A stretch of DNA of 22,407 nt from positions 1 through 22,407 of the forward strand of contig JAGHBI010000035.1 in NCBI GenBank assembly GCA_021161055.1, given 5' to 3'. The DNA comes from Candidatus Iainarchaeum sp. (GTDB taxonomy: Archaea > Iainarchaeota > Iainarchaeia > Iainarchaeales > DTGL01). The notes below the pieces were generated by a model, which saw only the letters and a program-made list of their open reading frames with translations, was not told the origin of the DNA and did no database searches. Position numbers and translations under genes: made by a program. This document shows, one piece after another, positions 22,301-22,407 of this stretch; positions within the stretch are counted from its first letter, which is position 1, and every line of letters begins with the position of its first letter.

Positions 22301-22407
22301 TTTTATTGGTTGCTCTCCGCAGTTGCTGTTAACTTATTTGGAATCTCACATCAGTTAGGCTTTTTAATTTAAGAATATGGGTGTTTGGTACATGCAAAAG
22401 TTCCACA
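22301..22407. repeat. Repeat-like intergenic element, copy B (cut by window end)
   Basis: TTTTATTGGTTGCT (22301-22314) is identical to 3085-3098. After a 13-bp insertion that repeats GTTGCT, the sequence from GTTAACTTATTTGG (22328) to the window end aligns with copy A. The clearest block is 22374-22404, where about 22 of 31 positions agree and most differences are transitions. A TATA-like TTTTTAATTTAA (22361-22372) precedes ATG 22392 by about 26 bp, so this copy could drive a plus-strand gene that starts at the window edge (MQKFH...) as well as the minus-strand small gene. Confidence 0.5.

Noticed and set aside
22377..22407. ATG at 22377 as the start of a plus-strand gene
   Set aside because: It lies only about 10 bp after the TATA-like block, too close for initiation upstream of it; ATG 22392 fits better, and neither can be confirmed within the window.

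Overview
The window is archaeal. It carries a complete A-type (archaeal-type) ATP synthase operon, an archaeal-type leucyl-tRNA synthetase, a tRNA gene without an encoded CCA end, TATA-box promoters (several so close to start codons that transcripts would be leaderless or nearly so) and GGTGA-like ribosome-binding sites. I cannot place the lineage from sequence alone. Small secreted and accessory genes would fit a DPANN-like or other uncultivated archaeon, but that is a weak inference.

Layout. 1-930 (+): the C-terminal part of a Na+/Ca2+-exchanger-family membrane protein, cut by the window edge, followed by one unrecognised gene and one possible small ORF. 978-1050 (+): tRNA-Arg(UCU). 1071-3016 (-): a two-gene unit encoding a long secreted helical protein built of 11-residue repeats and, overlapping it by ATGA, an acidic lipoprotein; a hairpin plus T-tract ends the unit. 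3085-3191: a repeat-like non-coding element whose diverged second copy lies at the right edge of the window (22301-22407). 3210-13856 (-): atpH-I-K-E-C-F-A-B-D plus a terminal membrane-anchored Lon-like protease gene, tightly packed. AtpA is split by an in-frame 505-residue intein with a LAGLIDADG homing endonuclease, inserted inside the Walker A motif. 14012-17517 (+): a 16-bp dyad and TATA box, then argS and, directly abutting it, a long RelA/SpoT homologue (RSH). 17521-20388 (-): leuS, converging on the RSH gene with a 3-bp gap. 20455-22278 (-): nicotinamidase-like hydrolase, a VapBC toxin-antitoxin pair with paired operator-like repeats, and an HExxH peptidase with a small partner gene.

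How the genes fit together. The ATP synthase genes supply every subunit of an A1Ao rotary enzyme; the rotor subunit carries Gln, Glu, Thr and Tyr at positions that resemble a Na+-binding site. The argS-rsh pair links tRNA charging to alarmone metabolism, with leuS alongside. The RSH protein keeps every hydrolase residue I can check but has Lys in place of the catalytic Glu of the synthetase domain, so it looks like a (p)ppGpp hydrolase rather than a synthetase. RSH proteins are uncommon in archaea, which makes this the most notable gene here. The right end (about 20.4-22.4 kb) looks like an accessory segment.

No stretch longer than 300 bp lacks a gene. The longest gap is 13857-14103, which holds the divergent atp and argS promoters. 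I saw no CRISPR array, insertion sequence or rRNA.
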